DNA of 64,000 bases from Cyanobium sp. CH-040 (GCF_024346135.1 NZ_JAGQCJ010000002.1:62001-126000); one strand, 5' to 3'; counted from the first letter of the stretch, positions 1 to 10,236 are shown. A program made the numbers and translations. Notes: generated from the sequence alone by a model not told the origin.

Positions 1-553
1 GGGCCCGGTGAACCTCGAGCACCTCGTAGCCCAGTGCCTCCAGGGTGTGCTGCACGTCGTCGCGGTGGTCGTCGCCGGGCTGGGCGTCCGTCAACGCCGC
101 GAGATCGTCGGGGTCGGGATCCAGACCGCCGAGGAAGCGCTGCTGCAGCCGGCCGCGCAGTTCCACGGCCAGCCGTTCCGCCGTGCGCCGCCCCACCCCG
201 GGCGCCTGGCAGAGCCGGCGCAGGTCGGCCTGCACGATCGCCTGCACCAGGGCGTCGGGCTCCAGGCAACCCAACAGCCCCAGGGCCATCTGCGGTCCCA
301 CGCCGCTCACCGCCACCAGCTCCCGGAACAGCTCCCGTTCCTGGCGGACGCCGAAGCCGTAGAGGGTCCAGCCGTCCTCCCGCACCGTCTGGTGAATGTG
401 CAGGCTGAGGCGGGTGCCCACTGGCGGCAGCTGCCGCCAGTGGCGCTGGCTCACCTGCACCTCGTAGCCCACCCCCTGACACACCAGCAGCAGGCCGCAG
501 CGTTTGTCCTGTTGCCAGGGATCGGCGAGTTCGCCCTGCAACCAGCCGATCAT
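1..553 (-). CDS. ruvA: Holliday junction branch migration protein RuvA (partial)
   Basis: RuvA binds four-way DNA junctions as a tetramer and loads the RuvB motor during recombinational repair. The start is ATG at 553 and about 184 codons are visible before the window edge removes the C-terminus. The N-terminus begins MIGWLQGELADP, the usual RuvA OB-fold start (MIGxLxG). Two helix-hairpin-helix segments follow, GVGPQMALGLLG and APGVGRRTAERLAVEL, which contact DNA. The last visible part (LEALGYEV) belongs to the RuvB-binding third domain. Its start codon lies only 21 bases from that of a divergent lipoprotein gene. I see no LexA-like box in that gap. Confidence 0.95.
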   Translation of the reverse strand, partial: MIGWLQGELADPWQQDKRCGLLLVCQGVGYEVQVSQRHWRQLPPVGTRLSLHIHQTVREDGWTLYGFGVRQERELFRELVAVSGVGPQMALGLLGCLEPDALVQAIVQADLRRLCQAPGVGRRTAERLAVELRGRLQQRFLGGLDPDPDDLAALTDAQPGDDHRDDVQHTLEALGYEVLEVHRA

Positions 554-574
554 GGGTGCACTGTCGATCGCACC

Positions 575-1069
575 ATGCTGCCCGCCCCGCGGCCCCCTGC
601 CCAGTTCCGGTTGCCGGCAACCCTGACGCGCTGGACCCGGCCGGCGCTGCGTTCCCTCGCGGGTGCGGCGCTGGCGCTGCTGCTGCTCCTGCCCCTGGCG
701 GGCTGCGCTGGCGCTCCCCAGCCCCCCCGTGGGGTGCTGCTCCGGGCCCTGGCCCTGCAGATCCAGCTCACCCAGAGCGCCATCGCCCAGGCTCTCGACC
801 TGGCCAGCGACCCTGATGCCGTCCCCCAGGTCAGCCGCGTGCGGGTGTCCGAGCAACAGGCGCTGCGCATCGGCGAGGCCAGGGGCCTGCGGCTGGTCGG
901 CCAGTTCGACTGGCGCCTGCCCGGTGATCCGATCCGGGTCGACAGCCCCTTCGAGCTCTACCTGCAGCGCGGCGAGCGTGGCCAGAGCTGGCGGCTCGCC
1001 CGTCCCGTCGGCAGTGCCGACGGCAGCACCCAGGAGTGGATCACCGACCCGCTGCCGTTGCCGGGCTGA
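575..1069 (+). CDS. predicted lipoprotein, unknown function
   Basis: Predicted 164-residue protein. A basic N-terminus is followed by a hydrophobic stretch (about residues 28-42) ending in a lipobox LAGC at 41-44, so it is probably exported and lipid-anchored at Cys44. The mature part has no motif I recognise; it mixes helix-like segments (LALQIQLTQSAIAQALDLA) and a possible beta part (GLRLVGQFDWRLPG). Earlier in-frame codons overlap ruvA on the other strand and read as antisense, so the ATG at 575 is preferred. Its 3' end overlaps the convergent EamA gene by 29 bases. Confidence 0.75.
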   Translation: MLPAPRPPAQFRLPATLTRWTRPALRSLAGAALALLLLLPLAGCAGAPQPPRGVLLRALALQIQLTQSAIAQALDLASDPDAVPQVSRVRVSEQQALRIGEARGLRLVGQFDWRLPGDPIRVDSPFELYLQRGERGQSWRLARPVGSADGSTQEWITDPLPLPG

Positions 1070-1955
1070 CGCGGCTGCGGCCGAGGCTGATCAGCGTGGC
1101 GCCCAGCACCAGGGCCGCACCGGCCATGGTCCAGCCATCCACCGCCTCACCGAAGATCAGCCAGCCCCACAGGCCTGCGAAAGCCACCTGCACGTAGCTG
1201 ATCGCCGTGGCCCGGGCGGCCGGCAGGCCGATCAGCCCGCGGGTGAGCGTCAGCTGCCCCAGCTGGGTGAACAGGCCCACCCCCAGCAGCCAGAGCAGCT
1301 CGACCGCCGTGGGCAGCACCGGGTTCAGCAGCACCAGGGGCAGGCTCATGGGCAGCGCCACCAACGGGAAATAGAACACGATCACCAGCGGGTGCTCGCT
1401 GCCGGCCAGGCTGCGCACGCTCACATAGGCCAGTGCCGTGCAGAAGGCGCCGGCGATGGCGATCAGCACCGCAGGCGCCGGCAGGGCAGCGCCGCCGGCC
1501 AGTGCCAGCGTGCCCGGCAGCACTGCCGGCCGGGTCACCAGCAGCACGCCCAGCCAGCCCACCGCCACGGCCGCCAGCACCCGCCGGCCGATGGGCTCTC
1601 CCAGCAATAGCCAGGCCAGCAGCGCCGTGCAGGTGGGATAGAGGTACTGCAGCACCGTCGCCGAGGCCAGGGGCAGCTCGCTGAGGGCCACGTACACGCA
1701 GAACAGGGCGACGCTGCCGATGCCGCCACGCCACACCAGCAGGGCGCGCCGCTCTCCCCAGGGACGGATCCCGGCCCGACGCAGCTGCCACCAGCTCAGG
1801 GTCAGGTTCACCAGGGAGCGGGCCAGCACCACCTCGGCAGCGGGGATGCGTCCGCCCACCTGCTTCACGCAGATGCCCATCAGCGAGAAGCTCAGGGCAC
1901 TGATCACCATGGCCGCCCCCGGTCCCGGCGACCAGCTCCGGACCCCTGCCGTCAC
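1041..1955 (-). CDS. EamA/DMT-family transporter
   Basis: Drug/metabolite transporter family protein with about ten predicted membrane segments in two EamA repeats. Visible features include ISALSFSLMGICVKQ (helix 1), LARSLVNLTLSWW, the ASATVLQYLYPTCTALLAWLL type helix of repeat 1, and GWLIFGEAVDGWTMAGAALV in repeat 2. Family members export amino acids, nucleosides or other metabolites; the substrate cannot be read from sequence. I prefer the GTG at 1955 (304 residues, preceded by AGGGG), because the upstream in-frame stretch is Gly/Pro-rich and not membrane-like. The ATG at 1910 is the alternative but would place the first helix at the very N-terminus. The gene is divergent from dnaG. Confidence 0.85.
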   Translation of the reverse strand: MTAGVRSWSPGPGAAMVISALSFSLMGICVKQVGGRIPAAEVVLARSLVNLTLSWWQLRRAGIRPWGERRALLVWRGGIGSVALFCVYVALSELPLASATVLQYLYPTCTALLAWLLLGEPIGRRVLAAVAVGWLGVLLVTRPAVLPGTLALAGGAALPAPAVLIAIAGAFCTALAYVSVRSLAGSEHPLVIVFYFPLVALPMSLPLVLLNPVLPTAVELLWLLGVGLFTQLGQLTLTRGLIGLPAARATAISYVQVAFAGLWGWLIFGEAVDGWTMAGAALVLGATLISLGRSRVSPATAAGR

Positions 1956-2071
1956 AGCGGCCCCTGGCCCGGGCAGGATCGGTCCGCCTCCCCCAGAATC
2001 GTCTCCTGAACCGGCCCGGGATCCCGGCTCGGCCGGCCGGCCACCCCTGTCCACCCGACGTCCTCCACCCC

Positions 2072-4216
2072 TTGAGCCTGCCCCGCCTGCATCCCCGCAC
2101 GATCGAGGCCGTCAAGGAGCGGGCCGACATCGTCGATGTGGTCGGTGAGCATGTGGTCCTCAAGAAGAAGGGTCGCGAATACGTGGGGCTGTGCCCCTTC
2201 CACGACGACCGTTCGCCGTCGATGACGGTGTCGCCGGCCAAGCAGTTCTATTACTGCTTCTCCTGCGGTGCCGGCGGCAATGCCATCAAGTTCCTGATGG
2301 AACTGCAGCGGCAGAGCTTCAGCGACGTGGTGCTGGAGCTGGCGCGCAAGTATCAGCTGCCGGTGGAGACGCTGGACGGACCCCAGCAGGAGCGGCTGCG
2401 GCGCCAGCTCTCCCGCCGCGAGCAGCTGCACCGGGTGCTCACCCTGGCTGCCGGCTGGTTCCGCAGCCAGCTGCGCGCCCCCGAGGGCCAGGCGGCCCTG
2501 GCCTACCTGCGCGACAGCCGCCGACTCAGTGAGGGCACCCTCGAGGCCTTCGAGCTCGGCTTCGCCCCCGACCGCTGGGATGGCCTGCTGCAGCACCTGG
2601 GTCAGGCCCACGGCCTGGGGCCCGACCTGCTCGAGGCCGCCGGCCTGGTGGTGCCGCGCAAGGGCGGCGACGGGTTCTACGACCGCTTCCGCGGCCGGGT
2701 GATGGTGCCGATCAAGGACCGCCAGGGCCGGGTGGTGGGCTTCGGCGGCCGCAGTCTCGACGGCGCCGAGCCCAAGTACCTCAACTCGCCGGAGACGGAG
2801 CTGTTCGAGAAGGGCCAGCACCTCTTCGGGCTCGACCGCGCGCTTGACGCCATCCGCCGTGAGGACCGGGCCGTGGTGGTGGAGGGCTACTTCGATGTGA
2901 TCGCCCTGCACGCCGCCGGCATCACCAACGCCGTGGCGGCCCTGGGCACGGCCCTGAGCAGCCAGCAGATCACCCAGCTCTGCCGCTGCTGCGAGAGCCG
3001 GCGGCTGATCCTCAACTTCGACAGCGACGGCGCCGGCGTGCGCGCCGCCCAGCGCGCCATTGGCGAGGTGGAACATCTGGCGCTGCAGGGCCAGCTGGAG
3101 CTGCGGGTGCTGCACCTGCCCGCCGGCAAGGACCCCGACGAGTTCCTCAATGAGCGCGGTGCCGGCGACTACCGGGCCCTGCTGGATCAGGCCCCCCTCT
3201 GGCTCGACTGGCAGATCGAGCAGGTGCTGGCCGGTCGGGATCTGGCCCGCGCCGACCAGTTCCAGCAGGCCGTGACGGCCCTGGTGGCCCTGCTGGGCAA
3301 GCTGCCCCAGAGCGCCGTGCGCAGCCACTACCTGCAGCAGGTGGCCGAACGTCTCTCCGGCGGCCAGGCGCGGCTGGCCCTGCAGCTGGAGGACGACCTG
3401 CGCCAGCAGGTGAAGGGCCAGCGCTGGCACGGCCGCTCCCAGAAGTGGGAGCAGCCTGGCGAGGCGGGCCTGCGGGAGCGGGCCGAGGCGGAGCTGCTGC
3501 GTCTCTACCTGCACTGCCCGGCGCAGCGGGGCGCCATCCGCGCCGAGCTGCGCCAGCGGGAGCTCGATGACTTCGCCCTTCGCCATCACCGCCAGCTCTG
3601 GGCCGCCATCTCCGCCCTGGAGGAGGACAACCTGGGCGCAGGCCGCCTCGAGGCCATCAACCGCGGCGCCGATCCCGGCCACGACCTGGCCGATCTGGAT
3701 CTGGCCCGCCTCCTCGCCGACCAGCTGGTGGTGGAGCAGAGCGAGCTGCTGAGCCGGCTCACCCCCCTGCTGGAGCCCAGCGAGCTGCAGCGCCTGGCCC
3801 TCACCCAGCCCCTGCTGCAGCTGCGCGGCGCCACCGCCACCCTGGAACGGCAGCGCAGCCTGCGCCGCTGCCGCCACCTGCTCGATGCCTGGAGCAGCCA
3901 GCGGCTGGAGACCCTGGAGCGCTGCATCGCCCGTCTGCTGGAGGAGGAGCCCCCCGAGGGCTGGAGCGGCACTCCCCCCGCCGATGGGCTGGTCCCGGTC
4001 GGTGACATGGAGCAGCGCATCGAGGCCCTGTTCGCCCACCTCAACGCCGATGCCCTGCGCTTCCAGGAGCTGTACTACAGCGAGCGGCGCTACCTCCACC
4101 AGCTCGACAGCCACCGCCGTGCCGGCCTGACGGAGGTGGTGGCTGGGCCGCCCGGCGATGCCGATTCCCCTGCGGGCGAGCCCGTCGCTTCTGGCGGTGT
4201 GACGGGCTCTGCCTAG
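2072..4216 (+). CDS. dnaG: DNA primase DnaG
   Basis: Synthesises RNA primers at the replication fork together with the replicative helicase. The 714-residue protein has the N-terminal zinc-binding domain with Cys41, His44, Cys62 and Cys65 (CPFH...YYCFSC), a catalytic core, and a TOPRIM domain with VVVEGYFDVIAL (Glu near 270) and NFDSDGAG (Asp pair near 315). The C-terminal part is the helicase-binding region. Start: TTG at 2072 gives SLPRLHPRTIEAVKERAD, the usual cyanobacterial DnaG N-terminus, and no better upstream start exists. The stop codon TAG lies inside a TAGGGT hexamer that looks like the -10 box of the next gene. Confidence 0.97.
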   Translation: MSLPRLHPRTIEAVKERADIVDVVGEHVVLKKKGREYVGLCPFHDDRSPSMTVSPAKQFYYCFSCGAGGNAIKFLMELQRQSFSDVVLELARKYQLPVETLDGPQQERLRRQLSRREQLHRVLTLAAGWFRSQLRAPEGQAALAYLRDSRRLSEGTLEAFELGFAPDRWDGLLQHLGQAHGLGPDLLEAAGLVVPRKGGDGFYDRFRGRVMVPIKDRQGRVVGFGGRSLDGAEPKYLNSPETELFEKGQHLFGLDRALDAIRREDRAVVVEGYFDVIALHAAGITNAVAALGTALSSQQITQLCRCCESRRLILNFDSDGAGVRAAQRAIGEVEHLALQGQLELRVLHLPAGKDPDEFLNERGAGDYRALLDQAPLWLDWQIEQVLAGRDLARADQFQQAVTALVALLGKLPQSAVRSHYLQQVAERLSGGQARLALQLEDDLRQQVKGQRWHGRSQKWEQPGEAGLRERAEAELLRLYLHCPAQRGAIRAELRQRELDDFALRHHRQLWAAISALEEDNLGAGRLEAINRGADPGHDLADLDLARLLADQLVVEQSELLSRLTPLLEPSELQRLALTQPLLQLRGATATLERQRSLRRCRHLLDAWSSQRLETLERCIARLLEEEPPEGWSGTPPADGLVPVGDMEQRIEALFAHLNADALRFQELYYSERRYLHQLDSHRRAGLTEVVAGPPGDADSPAGEPVASGGVTGSA

Positions 4217-4219
4217 GGT
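4214..4219 (+). promoter_or_regulatory. candidate -10 element TAGGGT
   Basis: TAGGGT hexamer 26 bases before the ATG at 4246. It fits the TAnnnT form of cyanobacterial -10 boxes and recurs before several other genes in this window. No clear -35 element. Confidence 0.4.
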
Positions 4220-4245
4220 CATCCTGTTCTCCGCTGGTGCGCCCG

Positions 4246-4539
4246 ATGGCCTTCTTCGAGGTGCTCTGGCACGGTGAGGCCATCGGCGACGGGGGCGATC
4301 TCGAGGAGGCCCTGCAGTCCTACGGGCTGCTGGATCCCCGACCGCCGAGCTGGCCCGAGGCCTGCGCCCAGCCCCGCGCCGAGCCCTGCATCCGCCGCTA
4401 CGCCTCCTTCGACGCCTTCCTCGACAACGCCGATGAGCTGGAGACGATCCCGGTGACGGCGGCGATGATCGAAACCGCCCTGGCTTCAGCCGGCGTGCAC
4501 CAGGGGCAGGTCGGCGAGGCGGGTGGTGGCGGCCCGTGA
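4246..4539 (+). CDS. conserved small hypothetical protein
   Basis: Predicted 97-residue soluble protein beginning MAFFEVLWHGEAIGDGGDL. It is acidic in the middle (SFDAFLDNADELETIP) and ends with a Gly-rich tail. I do not recognise a domain. The ATG at 4246 sits at a normal distance from a TAGGGT -10-like box; a GTG at 4237 is possible. Its last 54 bases overlap the convergent umuC gene, so the Gly-rich C-terminus is read antisense to the umuC C-terminus. No function is proposed. Confidence 0.65.
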   Translation: MAFFEVLWHGEAIGDGGDLEEALQSYGLLDPRPPSWPEACAQPRAEPCIRRYASFDAFLDNADELETIPVTAAMIETALASAGVHQGQVGEAGGGGP

Positions 4540-5817
4540 CAGCCGGCCGCGCCGCATCGCCCAGGGCCGCTGCAGCCCGCAGGCGGCCCATTGCACCGTG
4601 CCGCTGCCGTAGCGGCGGTTGAGGCCGTCCACCACCGCCATCAGGGCCTGGCGGCGGCGCTGCTGCTCCGCGCTCTGGGGCACCAGCAGGTGGTGCTGCA
4701 GCAGGGTGTCCGGTTGCAGCTGCTGCAGCAGCACGCCGGCCTTCTGCAGGGGCTTGTGGGGGTTGAACAGGCGCTCGGCCAGGGGCAGGGCCGCCGCCAG
4801 CAGCACGGCGCTGTCGTGGCTGGCCAGCGGCAGGGTCACGGTGGCGGCGTTGGCGTAGAAGCTGGTGCCGTTGAACGGGCTGCTGCGTACGAACACGGTG
4901 AGGGCGCCGGCCCGCTGGTGCTGGCGCCGCAGTTTCTCGGCCGCCCGGCAGGTGTAGGTGGCGATCGCCTCGCGCAGGTGGGCCAGGGTGGCGATCGGCC
5001 GCGAGAAGCTGCGGCTCACGCAGGTTTCACGCTTGGCCGCCGGCAGCCGCTCCAGCGGCAGGCAGGCGATCCCGCGCAGTTCCTGCTGCAGCCGCACCCC
5101 CACCACGCCGCAGCCGCGGCGCAGCTCGCCGCTGGGCATGTCGCGCAGGGCCCGGGCGCTGGCGATGCCGCGCAGCCGGCACCAGCGGGCCAGCCGGCGG
5201 CCGATGCCCCACACGTCCTCGATCGCCACCGCCTCCAGCCAGGGGTCGGCATCGGCCACGGCCCCCAGGTCGAACACCCCCTCACCCGCGCCCTGGCCCA
5301 TTCCCCTGCCGGCGGCCTTGGCCAGCCGGTTGGCCAGCTTCGCCTGCACCTTGGTGGCGGCGATGCCCACCGCCACCGGCAGGCCCAGCCGCCGCTGCAC
5401 GTCGCGGCGCAGGCGCCGGCCCCAGTCCGTGAGATCGCCGCCGCCATCGCTTGCCGGGCCGGGGCGGTGCAGCAGGCCGAAGGCCTCGTCGATCGAGTAG
5501 ATCTCCAGCTCCTCCACCCACTCCTCCAGCACGCTCATCAGCCGCTGGCTCATGTCGGCGTAGAGGGCGTAGTTGGAGCTGCGCACGATCACCCCCAGCC
5601 GCTCCAGCTGGCGCTGCACCTGGAAATACGGCTGGCCCATGGGGATGCCCAGGGCGCGGGCCTCGGCGCTGCGCGAGACGATGCAGCCGTCGTTGTTGGA
5701 GAGCACCACCAGGGGCCGGCCGATCAGGGCCGGATCCAGCAGCGCCTCGCAGGAGGCGTAGAAGTTGTTGCCGTCGATCAGCACGGTGGCTTCCCGACCG
5801 CTGGCCAGGCGCGCCAT
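4486..5817 (-). CDS. umuC: Y-family DNA polymerase UmuC (Pol V catalytic subunit)
   Basis: Error-prone translesion polymerase that works with cleaved UmuD. The 443-residue protein has the Y-family palm motifs: LIDGNNFYASCE with catalytic Asp15, and YSIDEAF with Asp110-Glu111. NNDGCIVSRSAEARALGIPMG is the usual UmuC fingers segment. A helix-hairpin-helix (IEDVWGIGRRLARW) and little-finger domain follow. The length matches full UmuC (about 420 residues). It lies 31 bases downstream of umuD in the same direction, so both are probably transcribed from the LexA-like promoter before umuD. Confidence 0.96.
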   Translation of the reverse strand: MARLASGREATVLIDGNNFYASCEALLDPALIGRPLVVLSNNDGCIVSRSAEARALGIPMGQPYFQVQRQLERLGVIVRSSNYALYADMSQRLMSVLEEWVEELEIYSIDEAFGLLHRPGPASDGGGDLTDWGRRLRRDVQRRLGLPVAVGIAATKVQAKLANRLAKAAGRGMGQGAGEGVFDLGAVADADPWLEAVAIEDVWGIGRRLARWCRLRGIASARALRDMPSGELRRGCGVVGVRLQQELRGIACLPLERLPAAKRETCVSRSFSRPIATLAHLREAIATYTCRAAEKLRRQHQRAGALTVFVRSSPFNGTSFYANAATVTLPLASHDSAVLLAAALPLAERLFNPHKPLQKAGVLLQQLQPDTLLQHHLLVPQSAEQQRRRQALMAVVDGLNRRYGSGTVQWAACGLQRPWAMRRGRLSRAATTRLADLPLVHAG

Positions 5818-5848
5818 GGCTCAGGAGCTGTGGTTCAGGAGTTGCGGT

Positions 5849-6496
5849 TCAGAGGCTGTGGATGGCGTGGATGGCCACCCCCCAGATGCGGCTGTCGTCG
5901 CCGTCGCCCAGCTCCAGCGGCGGGTAGTCGGGATGGGCGGCCTCCAGGCGCCAGCGGCCGCGGTGGCGGCGCAGGTGCTTGAGGGTGAAGGCCCCCTCGA
6001 TCACGGCCACCACCACCAGGCCCGCCCGCGGCTCGACCGCCCGGTCCACCACCAGCAGATCGCCGTCGAGGATGCCGGCCCCGCGCATCGAGTCGCCGCT
6101 CACCCGCAGGAAGAAGGTGCTGCTGGGGTGGCGGATCAGCGCCTCGTTGAGATCGATGCGGCTCTCCACGTAGTCGTCGGCCGGGCTGGGGAAGCCCGCG
6201 GCCACCGTGGTTCCGGCCAGGGGGAGGAGGAGGCGCAGCCGCTGGCCCGGCGGCGGCTGCGGCCCCAGCAGGCTGAGCTGCGGCCGGTCGGGCTCCGGCG
6301 GCCTGAGCGGCGGCCCATCGGGCTCCGGCAGATCGCGTGACGCCGGAACCTGTTGCTGCGAAACCTGTTGCTGCGGGCTCCGCTGCTGAGGAACTTGCTG
6401 CTGCGGAATCCGCTGCGGCGGAATCCGTTGTGGTGGACCGCTGTCGGGCGGGCGCCCGTCCTGGTGCGGCATGGGCGCGGGAGAGGCTGCATCCAT
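5849..6496 (-). CDS. umuD: UmuD, self-cleaving S24 peptidase with repeat-rich N-terminal extension
   Basis: SOS mutagenesis subunit; RecA-stimulated self-cleavage turns UmuD into the active UmuD' partner of UmuC. The cleavage site is Ala100-Gly101 in VAAGFPSPADDYVE, catalytic Ser136 is in SGDSMRGAG, and catalytic Lys173 is in FTLKHL. The catalytic part is normal, but the protein is 215 residues against about 140 for typical UmuD, because a Pro/Gln-rich segment of some 75 residues, including six pentapeptide repeats (residues 21-50), precedes it. Cleavage would remove this whole extension. The start may be ATG 6496 or the next ATG (6472); the first is very close to the promoter elements. Confidence 0.93.
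   Translation of the reverse strand: MDAASPAPMPHQDGRPPDSGPPQRIPPQRIPQQQVPQQRSPQQQVSQQQVPASRDLPEPDGPPLRPPEPDRPQLSLLGPQPPPGQRLRLLLPLAGTTVAAGFPSPADDYVESRIDLNEALIRHPSSTFFLRVSGDSMRGAGILDGDLLVVDRAVEPRAGLVVVAVIEGAFTLKHLRRHRGRWRLEAAHPDYPPLELGDGDDSRIWGVAIHAIHSL
6347..6436. repeat. 15-bp coding tandem repeat in umuD
   Basis: Six imperfect 15-base units encoding PPQRI, PPQRI, PQQQV, PQQRS, PQQQV and SQQQV on the minus strand. They lie upstream of the self-cleavage site. The period is an exact multiple of three, so copy-number change by slippage would keep the frame. Confidence 0.8.
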
Positions 6497-6502
6497 GCCG
6501 TT

Positions 6503-6516
6503 AGTTTAGATGTACT
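6503..6516. promoter_or_regulatory. LexA (SOS) box-like sequence
   Basis: AGTTTAGATGTACT matches the cyanobacterial LexA pattern RGTACNNNDGTWCB except for two bases in the left half-site. It lies 6 bases before the umuD start codon and overlaps a possible minus-strand -10 box (TAAACT, 6508-6503). A repressor bound here would block umuDC transcription. The consensus is recalled from published work, not computed here. Confidence 0.6.
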
Positions 6517-6543
6517 ACTCGGGTCTGCCGCGCGGCTCTCGGC

Positions 6544-6564
6544 GCTGCCGGGCGATCCGGCAGC
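6544..6564. promoter_or_regulatory. perfect 8-bp inverted repeat at the sdhC promoter
   Basis: GCTGCCGG, a 5-base spacer (GCGAT), then CCGGCAGC. It occupies the place where a -35 element would sit relative to the TACGAT -10 box at 6575. It could be an operator for sdhCAB or simply a GC-rich palindrome. Confidence 0.4.
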
Positions 6565-6574
6565 CGGCGCTCCA

Positions 6575-6580
6575 TACGAT
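6575..6580 (+). promoter_or_regulatory. candidate -10 element TACGAT for sdhCAB
   Basis: TACGAT hexamer 24 bases before the sdhC ATG, fitting TAnnnT. An inverted repeat lies just upstream. This spacing supports ATG 6605 rather than longer in-frame starts that run antisense through umuD. Confidence 0.45.
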
Positions 6581-6604
6581 GGGGGAGCGGTGGATGGCGG
6601 ACCG

Positions 6605-7209
6605 ATGGGGGTGAGGACGGCCTGGGCGGCCGCGTCAGGGCTGGTGCTGGTGCTGTTCCTGATCGTCCATCTCGGTGGCGTGGCCCTGGCCCCGCTGGAT
6701 CCGGCCGCCTTCGAGACCTATGCGGCCGCCCTGCACGGCGCGGCCTGGCTGCCGGTGGCCGAACTGGGGCTGCTGGCGGTGGCCCTGAGCCACGCCGGCC
6801 TCAGTCTGGCCAAGGCGATCGCCAACCGCCGCGCGGGCAACGGGGCGGCGCTGGTGAGCCGTCGCGCGGATGCTCTGGGGGCTCTGGCGGCCCGCAGCCA
6901 GGCCATGGGGGGGGTGACCCTGCTGGCCTTTCTGGTCGTGCATCTGCTGCAGCTGCGCTGGTCCAGGCCGGCAGCCGGTGAGGAACTGGCAGCTCTGCAC
7001 AGCGTTTTGGCCCAGCCGGCATCCCTGCTGCTGTATCTGGCCGCTGCCACGGCGGTGGCCCTGCACCTGTTCCATGGCAGCGAGGCGGCCCACCGCAGCC
7101 TGGGGCTGCTGGATCCCGCCAACGGCAGTCGCATCCGCGCCGCCGGCCGGGCGCTGGCGCTGCTGGTGGGCGGCGGCTTCGCCGCGGTGGCCGTGCTGGT
7201 GGCCCTGCC

Positions 7210-7213
<4 letters not shown>
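6605..7213 (+). CDS. sdhC: succinate dehydrogenase cytochrome b subunit (diheme type)
   Basis: Membrane anchor of succinate:quinone oxidoreductase. The 202-residue protein has five predicted membrane helices, as in the Bacillus subtilis-type single-subunit anchor. Histidines at 22 (IVHLGG), 63 (LSHAGL), 113 (VVHLLQ) and 154 (ALHLFH) have nearly the same positions as the four haem ligands of that family (about 28, 70, 113, 155), which points to two b haems. It overlaps sdhA by four bases (ATGA), so the operon order is sdhC-sdhA-sdhB. In cyanobacteria such an enzyme would feed electrons from succinate to plastoquinone. Confidence 0.88.
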
Positions 7214-9125
<1,912 letters not shown>

Positions 9126-9129
<4 letters not shown>

Positions 9130-9866
9130 CGCGCACGATCTCCCTCGGCCTGCGCATCTGGCGCCAGGCGTCGCCCGAGGCTCCGGGCGGTTTCCAGAGC
9201 TACCGGCTGGAGCAGGTGTCTGTCGATCTCTCGCTACTGGAGGCCCTCGACCAGCTCAACGAACGGCTGATCGCCGCCGGCGAGCGGCCGGTGCACTTCG
9301 AGCACGACTGCCGCGAGGGTATCTGCGGCAGCTGCGGCTTCCTGGTGAACGGTCAGGCCCACGGTCCCCAGGCCGCCACCACGGTGTGCCAGCTCTACCT
9401 GCGCCAGTTCCGCGACGGTGCCACCCTCACCTTGGAGCCCTGGCGGGCCCGCGCCTTTCCCCCGATCCAGGATCTGGTGGTGGAGCGCGCCGCCCTCGAC
9501 CGGCTGCTGATCGCCGGTGGCTACTGCTCGGTGAACACGGGCCAGGCGCCGGAGGCCAACGCCATGCTGGTGGGCCAGGAGCAGGCCCGCTCCGCTTTCG
9601 ACACCGCCACCTGCATCGGCTGCGGCGCCTGTGTGGCCAGCTGCCGCAACGCCTCGGCCAGCCTGTTCGTGGCCGCTAAGCTGGCTCACCTGGGTCAGCT
9701 GCCCCAGGGCCAGCCGGAGCGGGTCCGGCGGGCCCGGGCGATGCAGGCGGCGATGACGGCCGAGGGCTTCGGCAGCTGCAGCAGCAATCTGGAGTGCGAG
9801 GCCGTATGCCCCCAGCAGATCTCGGCCGACTGGATCAGCTGGATGCAGCGGGAGAACCGGCGTTGA
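9126..9866 (+). CDS. sdhB: succinate dehydrogenase iron-sulfur subunit
   Basis: Passes electrons from FAD to quinone. The 246-residue protein has a plant-type ferredoxin domain with [11 protein letters not shown] plus a later Cys (TTVCQLY) for the 2Fe-2S cluster, then [11 protein letters not shown] and [12 protein letters not shown] for the 4Fe-4S and 3Fe-4S clusters. The ATG at 9126 overlaps the sdhA stop. Gene end is 10 bases from the end of a convergent hypothetical gene, and I see no terminator hairpin between them. Confidence 0.95.
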
Positions 9867-9876
9867 TCGCGGCGCC

Positions 9877-10236
9877 CTAAAATCGGCTCACGAACGGGCC
9901 CAGGGCCACCGGACCGCAGCGCCGCAGCCAGCCGATGCCGCCCGGGTAGCGGCGCCAGCAGCTGAGCGTGGCGCCGGCGGCATGGGTCTGGATCAGATAC
10001 CGGTACACGGCCTGCTGCGCCGCCGGCCCCGCAGCACCTGCGGTCAGCCGTGGCAGGGGAGCGAACACCGCGCTGAATTCCGGGAAGCGGCGGGGCGGCA
10101 GGCCGGTGGCGCGCAGGGGCGCCCCCAGCAGCCCGGCCAGCCGTTGCGGAACGCCCCCATCCCCCAGCCACCAGTGCCGCTGACGGCCGGTGGCGGGGTC
10201 GATCAGGGAGATGAGGGCGGAGCTGGCAGCAGGCAC
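9877..10236 (-). CDS. hypothetical protein
   Basis: Predicted 119-residue protein with an even, globular-looking composition (SLIDPATGRQRHWWLGDGG, AVYRYLIQTHAAGATLSCW) and no membrane segment or signal peptide. I recognise no family. It lies 54 bases downstream of the GAPDH gene in the same direction and could be co-transcribed with it. The other frames here look like shadows, but the evidence that this frame is a gene is only compositional. Confidence 0.55.
   Translation of the reverse strand: MPAASSALISLIDPATGRQRHWWLGDGGVPQRLAGLLGAPLRATGLPPRRFPEFSAVFAPLPRLTAGAAGPAAQQAVYRYLIQTHAAGATLSCWRRYPGGIGWLRRCGPVALGPFVSRF

Noticed and set aside
1952-4591. 879-codon minus-strand open frame opposite dnaG
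   Set aside because: Translation is rich in Ala, Gln, His, Leu and Gly with no domain; it is the mirror of the dnaG codon pattern in high-GC DNA.
6347-6436. umuD 15-bp repeat as a CRISPR-like array
   Set aside because: Units are contiguous, multiples of three and in frame with UmuD; no spacers.
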